Assembly (NCBI GenBank): GCA_036346355.1
Contig: CM070572.1
Location: forward strand, 46,599,944 to 46,663,943
DNA: 64,000 bases
Direction of reading: 5' to 3'
Origin: Rhipidocladum racemiflorum
Taxonomy: Eukaryota; Streptophyta; Magnoliopsida; Poales; Poaceae
Below the pieces are notes generated by a model. The model was not told the DNA's origin. It searched no databases and worked only from the letters and a program-made list of their open reading frames with translations. Positions 43,935 to 54,172 of this stretch are shown piece by piece (positions within the stretch are counted from its first letter, which is position 1; each line of letters opens with the position of its first letter). A program made the position numbers and the translations under genes.

Positions 43935-44937
43935 TGTCAGCGTATGAGCTAACAGACCCCTTTCGAAATGGGGCGTAAGAAGTCCGAATGGGGGGCTTTC
44001 GTGGAGATTGCTCGAGATACGATGGAAAGAAAACAGACGAAGCTCACAAGAAGACACTCGGGTTTATCCAGGTTCGGGCCCTCCTCACGAGTAATAGCCC
44101 TAGTCCTGCTTGTGTTATTCTTGCTGGTGTTCTTGGAGAAATCGAAAGAACCAGGAACAAGGAACTCCCGGCCTCTAACCCCAAAGGAGAATGAACCAAT
44201 CTAAAAGATCGAACCCCTTCTCCCATGCACCCCAGCTACCCTTTATACTCGGGCTGGCTGGGGCGCATGGGGCTTAGAAAAGTACCGCACACTGAGTACA
44301 CTGCCAAGTCGCATTTAATGCACCTGTCACTGTTCTTGCAGCACACTTAATGCCCTAGCACAGCCGTCCTCTCCCCTGCCTCGGGCCCCGCGCCTGCTAG
44401 CTCCGCCCGCTCTGCTGGGGTGGGAAATTGCATCGTGACGTCATTCGCAATTATGGCGAGCGTTGGGAACACACGCTGCCATACTGTGGCCTTCATTACC
44501 CCCATTTAATTTGCACGATACGCCTTAAATGCCTTTGACCTTCCGCGTGGTGGCACAGGTTACTAGGTGGCCTCGAGAGCTGGGCGCCAGCGGTGTGGCC
44601 TGGGCGCCACGCGTCCGCCTGGCGACCACCTTACTAACCACCAGCGGCCGTGGCCTGGACGCCACGTGTCCGCTGGGCGATCACTCTGCTGACCGCCAGC
44701 GGCGTGGCCTGGTCGCCACCTGTCCGCTGGGCGATCACTCTGCTGACCGCCAGCGGCGTGGCCTGATCGCCAACTGTCCGCTGGGCGGTCACTCTGCTGA
44801 CCGCCAGCGGCGTGGCCTGATCCCCAACTGTCCGCTGGGCGGTCACTATGCTGACCGCCAGCGGCGTGGCCTGGACGCCACGTGTCCGCTGGGCGGCTCT
44901 TACTAAGGTGGGCACCCTGGTGTAGAATACACCGATA
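43935..44937 (-). mobile_element. 5' LTR of the Tat-type gypsy element
   Basis: 1,003 bp. It is 49 bp longer than the 3' LTR: one more 54-bp unit and a 5-bp loss. A TATAAAGG box lies near 44245 (minus). About 25-30 base differences from the other LTR are visible by eye, roughly 3 percent. The outer end reads TATCGG instead of TGTCGG, a single change at the terminus. Confidence 0.92.
44587..44908. repeat. 54-bp tandem repeats in gypsy 5' LTR
   Basis: Six units of the array described in the 3' LTR. Units 3 and 4 carry GGCCTGATC(G/C)CCAACTGTCC variants not seen in the other LTR. Confidence 0.88.
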
Positions 44938-44942
44938 GTATA

Positions 44943-47926
44943 TACTCATATCAATTTAAATGGATGTTTAAATTGAGGTCGATTGTCTTCTAATCAATGA
45001 AGAATATTTCATCATATGTTGATGGTGTTCTTATGATTGATTAAGGATAATCGATAGTTCTTAAGTATGTTGAAGCATGTGTTGCATCAAGTATTCAATA
45101 CACATTTAAATTTATTGAATTGATTTAGGTTGTGCTCAATTGATCATTGTGGCATCCATTATGTGTTAATGGAGTGTGCAAATGATTGAGACAATCATGC
45201 ATCTTGGACTAACCATTTTCTATGAGTTATGAATGAACTATGTTAAGTCCAAATGATTGAGATGAGAGAGCTAGGTGATGGTTCGCGTGAAAAGAGTAGA
45301 GCCAGGTGTCGATCTTGAAGTAAAGATGGATTGAAGGTCATAAAGACTTTAAGGGAGCCAGGCCACGATCCCGGGGGAGAAAAGATTGAAGACCTTAAAG
45401 CCCTAAAGGGGATCGCTTGCGACGGCGCAAGGTATAACTAGATAGGCTAAGGACGATTCCTAGCTTTGTGTCTAGTGTTTTAGTCCCGCACTATTACGAG
45501 GAGTTGAGTCCTTTGCTTTGAGCTTCATCATGTATTGGTGATCTCAATCCTGTTAATCACTCGAGCTCAAATCTCTTCTTGATTTGGTTTTTCGCATAGT
45601 AGCTCTGATTTGCATGTGTTGCATATGGGACGAGCTAATGCGTTGGCTTTTGGCATACTGCTCTAATTTGCATGTGTTGCAAGTAGGATAAGCATATGTT
45701 TTGATTTTTAGTACCTTTTTTACATGTGTTGCAAATAGGAAGAGCTCACACGTTAGTTTTTGTATGAAGTTCAGATTTTGCATGTGTTGCAATTGTTGAA
45801 CTTTATGTTTTTGTTTTCAAACCAAAATCAATTTGAGTTTATTTGGTATTGCTTAGCTATGTTTGCATGGGTTACAAAAGGAGAGAGCTCAAGAAAGTTT
45901 GTGGTTCAGTGGTTGCATGGAGCTAGAAAATTGCAGGGGTTGCAATTAGAAAGCTCATGCACTCTGATTTGGTTTGATTGATTGCTTGGAGCTAGAGATT
46001 TGCATGTGTTGCAAATAGTGAGCTCAAGCATGTGTTTTGGTTTGGTTGTTGTATGAGGCTTTGGATTTGCATTAGTTACAAAAGGGAGATAGCTCATGCT
46101 ATGTGGTTTAATTGTTATTTGCAAAGTCATTGTGCAAATAAGTGAGAAATATGGGTTTCGATCCTGAGAGCATGTGATACTTGCGCCATGATTTTTGCAA
46201 GTCCATTTGGTCACGGTTTGACCATCACATGGCTAGGAGGATCAAACTCATAGACTCGTGAATTATTTGCTCAAATGTGTTTTTGCAAATATATCTTTGA
46301 GGAGTTTTGCGAAATGTGTTTTTGCAAAGTGTTTGGAGTTTGCTTGGAGCTAGTTTTTTTTGCATGTGTTGCAAAAAGAGAATGTTCAAGCATAAAATTG
46401 TTTGATTGTTTATTTACATGTTCGTTGTGCGAATGAACGGGAGGTCTATAGGTTCCGGTCTTGAGAGCATGTGATACTTGCACCGTGGTTTTTGCAAGTC
46501 CATTTGGTCTCGTATTGACCATCACAAGGCTAATAGGATAAACCTCATAGACTCCGGGATTTATTTGCTTAACACGTTCTTGGAAATATAATCTTTGAGG
46601 CGTTTGCGAAGTGTGTTTTCGCAAATTGGTTGGAGTTTGGTTGAAATTCTTTGAACATGGTTTTGAGGTGTTGCAAATGTGTTTTGCAACTTAGTGTGAT
46701 CTTGGTTTGATCACCACTTGGCTCAAAGAATTATTGTTCAAGTTTTGGAGAAAAGGTTTGAGTTTAAAATCCTGTTTTCTGTGATTTTCTAGCACTACCG
46801 CAGTATTAATGTCGGTAGTACCGCTAGTCCAGTAGTATCGCCGTATGGGCATCGATACTGCCGCTATTTATGAAACGGTAGTTATTTTCCAGAACGGGGT
46901 GTTCTAAAAAGTTGCTGAGCGGTAATACCACAGCTGAGAGCCGGTACTACCGGGGGAGCGGTACTACCGGAGTTTTGCCGACGACAGTACTGACTTGACT
47001 GTCTAACAGCTAGTTTTATAGCCATTGACCTGAGGGCGGTACTACTGGCCAATGCACGGCGGTAGTACTGCAAATGTCAATTTTTTTAGGCTTTGCCCTC
47101 CAACGACTAGTTTTTACTTGTGGGCTATAAATAGACCCCATGGGGGGTGTTGGCTGGTTGATGCACTTGTGGTTGAGAATCTTGGCTCTTGTGTGTGTGT
47201 TTGTGGGAGGGTTTGCATGTGTTGCCTCTTCATAATTTGTTTTTGAGCTAAGAGTGAGGCTAGGTTGCATGTGTTGCACCTAGAGTGTGATTAAGAGGAT
47301 CCTAGTGCATGTGTTGCACTTCGAAATCATCGGAAGCGCATGTGTTGCGCTAGGTGAAGTTTGAGCGGAGTGCTCAACTTATTACTTTTTGTGGTTGCCG
47401 CCACCTAGACGGCGTAGGAGCATTGTACGCGGGAGCTATCAAGGTTTGTGAGACGTCCCCGCGAAGTTTGTGAAAGTTCTAGTTGAGCCTACTCGAAAGA
47501 GTGAAAAACTACCGGGTGGATTTGAGGCGGAAAGCTCAAGTGAGTGAGCCGGTCCAAAGTGAGTTGTACTTCCTCAACGTGGACTAGGGGAGACCGGCAA
47601 GTCTCCGAACACCATGGTAAAAATCGGTGTATCCATGTCTCTTTACTTTCAAGCATTTACATTATTGCATTTATCTATTGCTTGATTGTATTTAGAATTG
47701 CTTAGTTTTGCTAGTTAGATCATCTTAGTAATTCTTGTGTCGAGATATAATTTAGTAGTGCACTAGTGAACCTAGTTGATTTAGACATTAATTATCAAAA
47801 CCGTAGTTTACGCTTCCAAAATTTATTTAGGTTTTAACATAGGGTTGATTAGGGCATAATCCTCGAGTAGAGATTTTTTAATAACGCCTATTCATCACCC
47901 CCTCTAGACGCATCCTCGACCCTACA
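44943..47926 (+). mobile_element. Solo LTR, right part
   Basis: It continues the LTR begun at 25481 and ends CTCGACCCTACA at 47926, followed by the duplication CCCGA (47927-47931). The joined length is about 3.4 kb, and no internal region or second LTR lies beside it. The 45590-46700 and 47200-47350 parts repeat a GCATGTGTTGCAAAT motif many times, and 46790-47080 repeats GGTAGTACCGC/GGTACTACCGG in both directions. The CACCCCCTCTAGACGC phrase near the end marks it as copia/SIRE-like. Confidence 0.85.
45600..47345. repeat. Dispersed TTGCATGTGTTGCAA repeats within solo LTR
   Basis: At least a dozen copies of TTGCATGTGTTGCA or close variants, such as those near 45611, 45668, 45722, 45779, 45932, 45994, 46362, 47213, 47263, 47309 and 47339. 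The motif is palindromic (TTGCA...TGCAA). Confidence 0.85.
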
Positions 47927-47931
47927 CCCGA

Positions 47932-48146
47932 GCATGATCTAGCTTGGTGTGCGATGCCAGGCCACTCACCATGCCCGGTCGTGCTTCGTGCCAGCTCGAA
48001 AATGCCCAGCCAGTGTCCAGGTCTAGTGGTATTAAAGTAGCAATATCCTGCTAGAGCACTATTATAAGGCTTATGTCTGAGACTTTGGCAAGGCGAGGAA
48101 GTTGAAGCACAGCTGCTCGAGCTAGAGTGCTATCTTTGCAGGGACA
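47932..48146. other. Spacer between solo LTR and CACTA element
   Basis: About 215 bp without an assignable feature. It is the right flank of the solo LTR. Confidence 0.4.
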
Positions 48147-48470
48147 CACTACAGGAAACTACATTATTTTCGTCGGCCAGAAACCGACAAAAATGAAGCC
48201 AAAACAGACGAAAATATCTATTTTCATCGGCAAACCGATGAAAATAAGCTGACAAAAATGGCCTGACGAAAATAGCCGTATTTTTTACGGCCAAGTCAGC
48301 CGACGAAAATGAAGGCCATGACCAGTTGTCGACCCCAACAACTGACGTGGCACAATTATTTTCGTCGGCCTGGGCTGACGAAAATACATATGCCGTCAGC
48401 AGTCTGCCACGTCATCACCGGTTTTAGAAAAAATTTCGTCGGCTTGGGCCGACAAAAATACTGAGGTAAA
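48147..48470. repeat. CACTA terminal and subterminal repeats
   Basis: The terminus CACTACAGGAAACTA is followed by about ten copies of TTTTCGTCGGC or its complement GCCGACGAAAA (for example 48169, 48245, 48301, 48358, 48373, 48437, 48448), some decayed to CATCGGC or CTGACAAAAA. In this superfamily such motifs bind the element's own accessory protein. Confidence 0.85.
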
Positions 48471-49675
48471 TTTAAAAAAAATACAAAAAATTGAGCATAT
48501 CATAGAAATTTCACAGATTCACATATTCACAGATTTCATAGACATTCGTTGCATGCATATAATTCACAGAAAAATTCCAAAGAAAATATAGAAAATTATA
48601 ACAACCATAAGTCTCCATCACAAGTTCATTACAAACATTCACCTTACAAATCCACCTCACACAACAATGGTGAAGCATCAAAAACTTAGTTCCCTCAAAA
48701 CACAACACAACCACATGCATTATTGGAGCTCAATTGATGTACTTCAACATTGCTTCGTTAGTCCACAATATTTTGGACATCAACTCCTACAACCAGCAAA
48801 ATAGTCAAGCACGGTAAAAGAACTAATGCAAAACACTGACAAATGCAAAAACAGAAGACAATTACAGAAGAGCAAAAGAACATGGCATCAGACTCAAGAA
48901 GAGAAGTTAATTAAATATTCATTTCTACATACGAGTAATCTATTTCCTTTGTAATCACTAGCAAGTTACCTAAACTACTAGAAATTTCGGCAGCACCTCC
49001 TCTAAAACTAGGACATCCACTCAGCAGACAAAAGACAGCAGTTAATATACCCAGATTTCCATTTAACATTGAGCATCTCTTGACAACAATCATGATGTAA
49101 CAATCAACTTTTGATGTAGGTATGAAATTGAATAAATACACAAATAACACACATGCCACAGATTTATCTCACAAATACAAATTTACCTTGGTGAAGTGTG
49201 GAAGTCGTGGCCACTACCCACATCGCCGCCTGAGTTGAAATATTGAGTAACTGATGGTGACCCTGAATTACTACCGATATCGCCTCCAGCTGCAGGAGGC
49301 AGTGGCGGCCCCTGTATGAAGTATCCAAAAGTTTGCAAAATTTACCACTATTAATGTAAATAACCAAACAATTGAAATGAACTATAATACCATATTTGTA
49401 GGTGGAAAGAAAAAGGCAGGAGTTGAAGGAGGTTGAAATAGTGGGAGTGACATAGCCGATCCCAAGTGAGCAGATAAAATGTCCTGAAAAGAAAGAACAT
49501 CAATTAAGTAACATTAAATTAATTACAAATGTAAATGGATATATATAAACATTATATATTAGACAAACAATTTCACAATTGAATATAGTTGAATTCATAA
49601 AATTCACAACTAGCTAACAACTACGGTTCATGGAGCACAATTCAAGATATTTCTTTTAACTTAAAGCATTTGAAT
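48471..49675. other. CACTA 3' non-coding part, introns and possible small exons
   Basis: AT-rich. A short open stretch near 49165-49310 (minus; SPGPPLPPAAGGDIG-like) may be a terminal exon of the Ptta-type gene, but I cannot define it. Confidence 0.4.
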
Positions 49676-51573
49676 TCATAAAAGATCAAATGTATTTACT
49701 TGAATGTGCTGTTGTTGTGATCTCTGCCATTCAATCATGTACTTGTCACGTTGCTTCATCCTTTCCTCTGCTTGTTTCAATAGTTCTTCTTGTTGCCTTA
49801 TTGCTTCCTGCTGTCGCCTCAACATCTCTTTGTCCCGCCTAACATCACAAGAACTTCGTGAGCTACTCTGAGAAGAAGACGACCTCGCCTCAGCTAAGGC
49901 TACACTGGAATCGACAATCCCATTGAACATGGGAAATCTACCATGTTTCTTCCCACCACCACTTGAGTACAAAGCAACATTATTGATCTCCTCTTTCCTC
50001 CAATCATAGTCTTCTCCATGACGTTCGACCATCAATTCTCCGTATCGAGCCTACAATATATGCAATTTAGGAGAAATCTTGAAAATGCATTGAGTTGGTA
50101 TTTTGGAAATTGTACTGACCAAATTTTGTGTAACTGTAGAACTACAAAGCTGATCTGGCTGTGTAGGATCAGCTCCGTAGTGGCCCCGAAGATACGTCTC
50201 AATAGAGCTTGGTGCAACTCCACTTTGAGCCTCCTGTAATTCAATGTTCACTTGTGTTAGTGAGTACAATTGTAAAGAGCTAACAACTATGATATAACAA
50301 ACATACCATTCGCTTAGCGAGACGAAGATGTCCATCGGCGCCATACCACTGAGTTACCCTAGGGCCTGCCTGGTGATTACCCCTCTTCATCCTAGACTGC
50401 TCCACAAAGGCAGGCGAGGCCCAGTAGACACAATGTGCTTGCCAAGCATCAGGGCATTCCTAAGCCAAGGCAGGTCCACTTGCAGGTACTCATCTTCTCG
50501 AAGGTAGATTTTTGAAGCACCTAACTTCTTGCTCATATCCTAACATTTGAACTGTTTGTAGTATATACACACTGCTTGGATACGAGCATTGGACATCATG
50601 TACTTCACCACCCTTTTTGCAGCATTCTCAAAGACATACTTCGCCTTAGCTGCCAATGCCTGATCTTGTCCATCAGGCAAATGATACCTCAACTAATTGT
50701 GGAAACAGAATACTGTTAGACATCTTTACTATAAAACTAACAATGTACAAGAAAAGTGAGAATTATGAATATTACCCAGAAATCTGCCCACACCCACATG
50801 GAAACAGTGCCATGCTAGCCATCTGTAGCCAGCTTGTAGTGCTCCCACTTCAATGTCGGTTGAAAGACACCGCCCACCAAGACCAACCCTGGATAGTGGT
50901 ACTGACAAAGACCTCCCAAGTTAGCATTAACAGGTCGCAACCGGTTTCTCCCTTCCCACATAAGATCAACCCATTGCCTGCAAATTGCAAGTTTTTTGTT
51001 ACAAAATAAGTAATCATAAAATGACAACAAAATTTGCATCATTTACTCACCATTCACCATGTGGCACAATCTGTCTCCGTGCCCGAAGGTCCGTTGGAAC
51101 CTCACTGATCAGGTTAGACCCTCTAAACCTAAACACAGGTGCAGCACCATCTCCATCCCCTTCATCTTCCCCATCCCCATCATCCCAGTCTCCAGGCCAG
51201 CTCCATCCCCACCATCCCCAATTTCCTGGCTAGCTCCATCACCACCATCCCTAGTCTCCTGGCCAGCTCCATCCCCACCATCCCCTGCCTCCTACTCCAT
51301 AGCAAAGAAATAAGAAGTGCGTTTAATGTTATATATGAGCGTAATATTAGAAAAATATAACATTACCTCCTCTGTTTGAGCTTCTACTGGTGGAGCAACC
51401 TCATTTTGAGCCTCCTCAAGGCATCTCTCAAGCGCACTTCGTCGGCTCTGCTGAGAGCTACAACCTCTAAAGAGAGAACCTTCTGCTGAACTTTGGCCCT
51501 TCAAAGATGAAGAGCCATCTTTCTTATTTCCTTTTGAGAGAATTTTGCTACCGATGTGAGTAAACGACCTCAT
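49676..51573 (-). pseudogene. CACTA second gene (Ptta/En/Spm plant transposase-like), multi-exon
   Basis: It probably starts at ATG 51573 (MRSFTHIGSKILSKGNKKDG). The first exon ends at a GT near 51365. A second exon (from about 51298) encodes acidic GDGGDGAG repeats, then PVFRFRGSNLISEVPTDLR and GEW. Another has QWVDLMWEGRNRLRPVNANL and LKWEHYKLATDG. Later exons have HLPDGQDQALAAKAKYVFEN, SPAFVEQSRMKRGNHQAGPR and KKHGRFPMFNGI, with a coiled coil at the end (RRQQEAIRQQEELLKQAEER). This order matches plant transposase family PF03004 from CACTA elements, thought to bind the subterminal repeats. Breaks: a one-base loss in the acidic repeat near 51175, a stop after LATDG near 50815, and stops near 50505 and 50465. 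Confidence 0.75.
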
Positions 51574-51690
51574 CCTGCATGAAAAATAATACAAGATATT
51601 ATTAGCAAAAGGAGAACTAATAAATGAAGGATATTTAAAAAATCGAAATAATCAATGAAGGATAAATAATACAATATGTAGGCATACTTA

Positions 51691-54172
51691 TTAGAAGTCC
51701 TCGTCCTGAGAAGGTTCAATGGAAATATTTTGTGCACTACCACGACGAGGCATGGATTTATGATCATTTTGCGAGCCATTTGAGCCACGACGAGAGCGTT
51801 TCTTGCTTCGAACATTTTCAACAATAACATCTGTTGTATCGCCAACTATTTCATCAATTCCCAACCCAAGATCAACCAAAAAGGAGCTTGGCAAACCATC
51901 TGCTTGATATACTTCGTGGACAGTGTTGTCAAGATCAGTTTCACCATAGTCGTCGCCTCTAGGAGTGGGGAAACGACCAGGGGGATTAACCTTTTGAACA
52001 ACCCACCAAGATGACAAGTTTTCCAAGGTACATGAATATGAAAAATAATACACTTGTTCAACTTGATGAGCGAGCACAAATGGATCATAGCCAGTGAGAC
52101 ATGATCGATGATTAACTTCGACCAGACCAACTTTGTTGTTACGTTTTATCCCTACTCCTAGTACTGTATTAAACCAGTCGCAATAAAAGAAGACTACTCT
52201 CAGGTCTTTAGCTCCCCCGAACTTGAATTCTACTATGTTTTGAATCACACTATAGTACTTTGTTTGGCGTCCATTCACATCGTAGGCTTTAGTGACAACT
52301 CCGCTATTTGTTGTTACTAATTGTGGATGTGTTGCTTCAAATTTTGCAGAGCGAAAGTGAAATCCATTAACATCATAGCGTCCAAAGCTCTTCGCTGTAA
52401 TGCTTTCGTGTGATAGCTGTGCTAGGTCTTCATGAATTGTGTTGTCACTCATACACTGCAAGAGGTGGAGCGTTCATTCAACTAGATATTTAACTTAATG
52501 AAATGTTTGTATGTGTTGAAAGAAATTTACATGTTGTCGAAACCACATCAAAAAATTGGGGCCTCCTCATAAACCTTCACGTTGTAATTTGTCCAATTGT
52601 TTAGGAGTAGGTTGTTGGGTTGATCCCCAATATTGTTGATCAAACAACCTATCGAAAATTTATTGAAGTTAGAATATTGGTCAAGAAAGGAAGTACTCAA
52701 AATGAGATACTAATACTTACTCGAAATACTTATCCATTTCCTCGATGTTTGCATACATATACAACAATGTAGCATTCCATTCCTTTGAAGGTAGAGCGTG
52801 ATTCGAACTTCCACCAACAACCTTACCTTTCCACTGGAATATTTTCATATTGCTGGCAGGAATGTCTTGAGAGGTGTGATATCGTGGTATATGAATATTG
52901 ATGTTGTGTTCATCGGCGAAATATGTGCTTGTGTAATACGATATCTCCTTGAGATAAAATGCTTTTGCGATACATCCTTCAACACGTGCCTTGTTACTGA
53001 TGGTTGCCCGAATTTGTTTAAGATTTCTCTCTATTGGGTACATCCATCGGTATTGCACGGGACCGCCAATCTCCGCTTCATATGGCAAATGCACCAAGAG
53101 ATGTTGCATTGCATTCATAAAGCCTGGTGGGAATACTTTCTCCATCTTGCATATAAGCACCGTAATATCCTTTTTCAATATTCGCATCATTGTAGTGGAT
53201 ACTTCCTTGGCACATAACTGCCTATAGAAAAAACTAAGTTTTGCTAATATTGTCCAAACTTCTTCTTTAAAGTAACCACGAAACATTACAGGGAGTAGCC
53301 TTTCTATTATAATATGGTAATCATGACTCTTCAGGCCATTTAACTTTCCAGTTACAATGCTCACTGCACGCATTTGGTTTGATGCGTAACCATCAGGAAA
53401 TTTGATATTCTTCAACCAGACAAGTATCTCTTTCTTTTCTGCCGGTTTAAGGCAATATGGAGCTCTTGGTTTCCCTCTACATCCATCTTTATCTTCTCTC
53501 ACCAGTAGGGTTGGGCGATCACATATCTCGGCCATATCTTTACGTGCCTTCATATTGTCTTTTGTCTTATCTTTGAAGTCAAAATAAATACTGATGATGC
53601 TCTCCGCAACATTCCGTTCTTGGTGCATAACATCAATATTATACAAGAGAATTAGAGATTTAGCATATGGAAGATTCCAAATGGAAGATATGTGAGTCCA
53701 ATTGTGTGTTTCTTTAAACCCTTCAAACCCATTATCTGTTCGGACTATCTGATTATGCCAAGCAACGATCTCATGGCCGGTACGACGCTTTGGTGGACCC
53801 TTTGTAATAATTGTGTCTTTAGGAAATGCATTTCTCTGCGTTCTAAATGGGTGCTCATGAGGCGTGAATCGCCTATGGCAATCAAAGAAGCAGAACTTAC
53901 CACCATTTTTTAAATGAAATGCATCAAAATCATCCATGCATATTGGACAACATAACCGACCGTGTGTGCTCCATCCCAAGAACATGCCGTATGCAGGAAA
54001 ATCGTGTATGGACCAAAGATATGCGGCACGCATGGTAAAGTACTCTTTTCTACTATTGTCATATGTCCTCACCCCATTCCACAACTGCTTTAGATCATCA
54101 ACAAAAGGCTGCATGAACATATCTAAGTGCTTTCCAGGATGATCAGGCCCTAGTATGACAAGTGTTAGAAAT
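51691..54172 (-). pseudogene. CACTA tnp2-type transposase (5' end cut by SIRE B)
   Basis: Transposase of family tnp2. The large exon (54172-52717) begins inside the catalytic region at LVILGPDHPGKHLDMFMQP. It contains CCPICMDDFDAFHLKNGGK, the HRRFTPHEHPFR motif, PPKRRTGHEIV, and then a DUF4218-like part (GFMNAMQHLLVHLPYEAEIG, GPVQYRWMYPIER). A short exon (about 52650-52530) reads LFDQQYWGSTQQPTPKQLDK and has a stop before GGPNF. The next exon (52452-51691) carries a DUF4216-like domain (FFYCDWFNTVLGVGIKRNNK, VEVNHRSCLTGYDPFVLAHQ). Family genes are usually about 1,000 residues. The N-terminal third is missing because the SIRE insertion interrupts it. The protein would cut at the CACTA termini. 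Confidence 0.85.

Larger units (their letters stand above)
25885..44937 (-). mobile_element. Tat-type Ty3/gypsy element, minus strand, 19.05 kb with nested inserts
   Basis: Both ends and the 5-bp duplication GTATA (25880-25884 and 44938-44942) are visible. Transcription order on the minus strand is: 5' LTR 44937-43935, primer-binding-like TGGCGCGCTAGGT, gag, protease, reverse transcriptase, RNase H, a second plant-type RNase H, integrase, a gene on the opposite strand, polypurine tract, and 3' LTR 26838-25885. A second RNase H plus an antisense gene is typical of the Tat clade (Grande, Cinful and relatives). Without the SIRE insert (7,610 bp) and the MITE (340 bp) its length is about 11.1 kb. 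Stops and frameshifts in every gene make it non-autonomous. Confidence 0.92.
48147..54172 (-). mobile_element. CACTA (En/Spm) transposon, 3' part
   Basis: A CACTACAGGAAA terminus at 48147 is followed by a subterminal array and two gene regions on the minus strand. The element is cut at 54172 by SIRE element B, and the rest (start of the tnp2 gene and the 5' terminus) lies outside the window. The base triplet before the terminus is ACA. Both genes carry stops or frameshifts. Confidence 0.9.
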
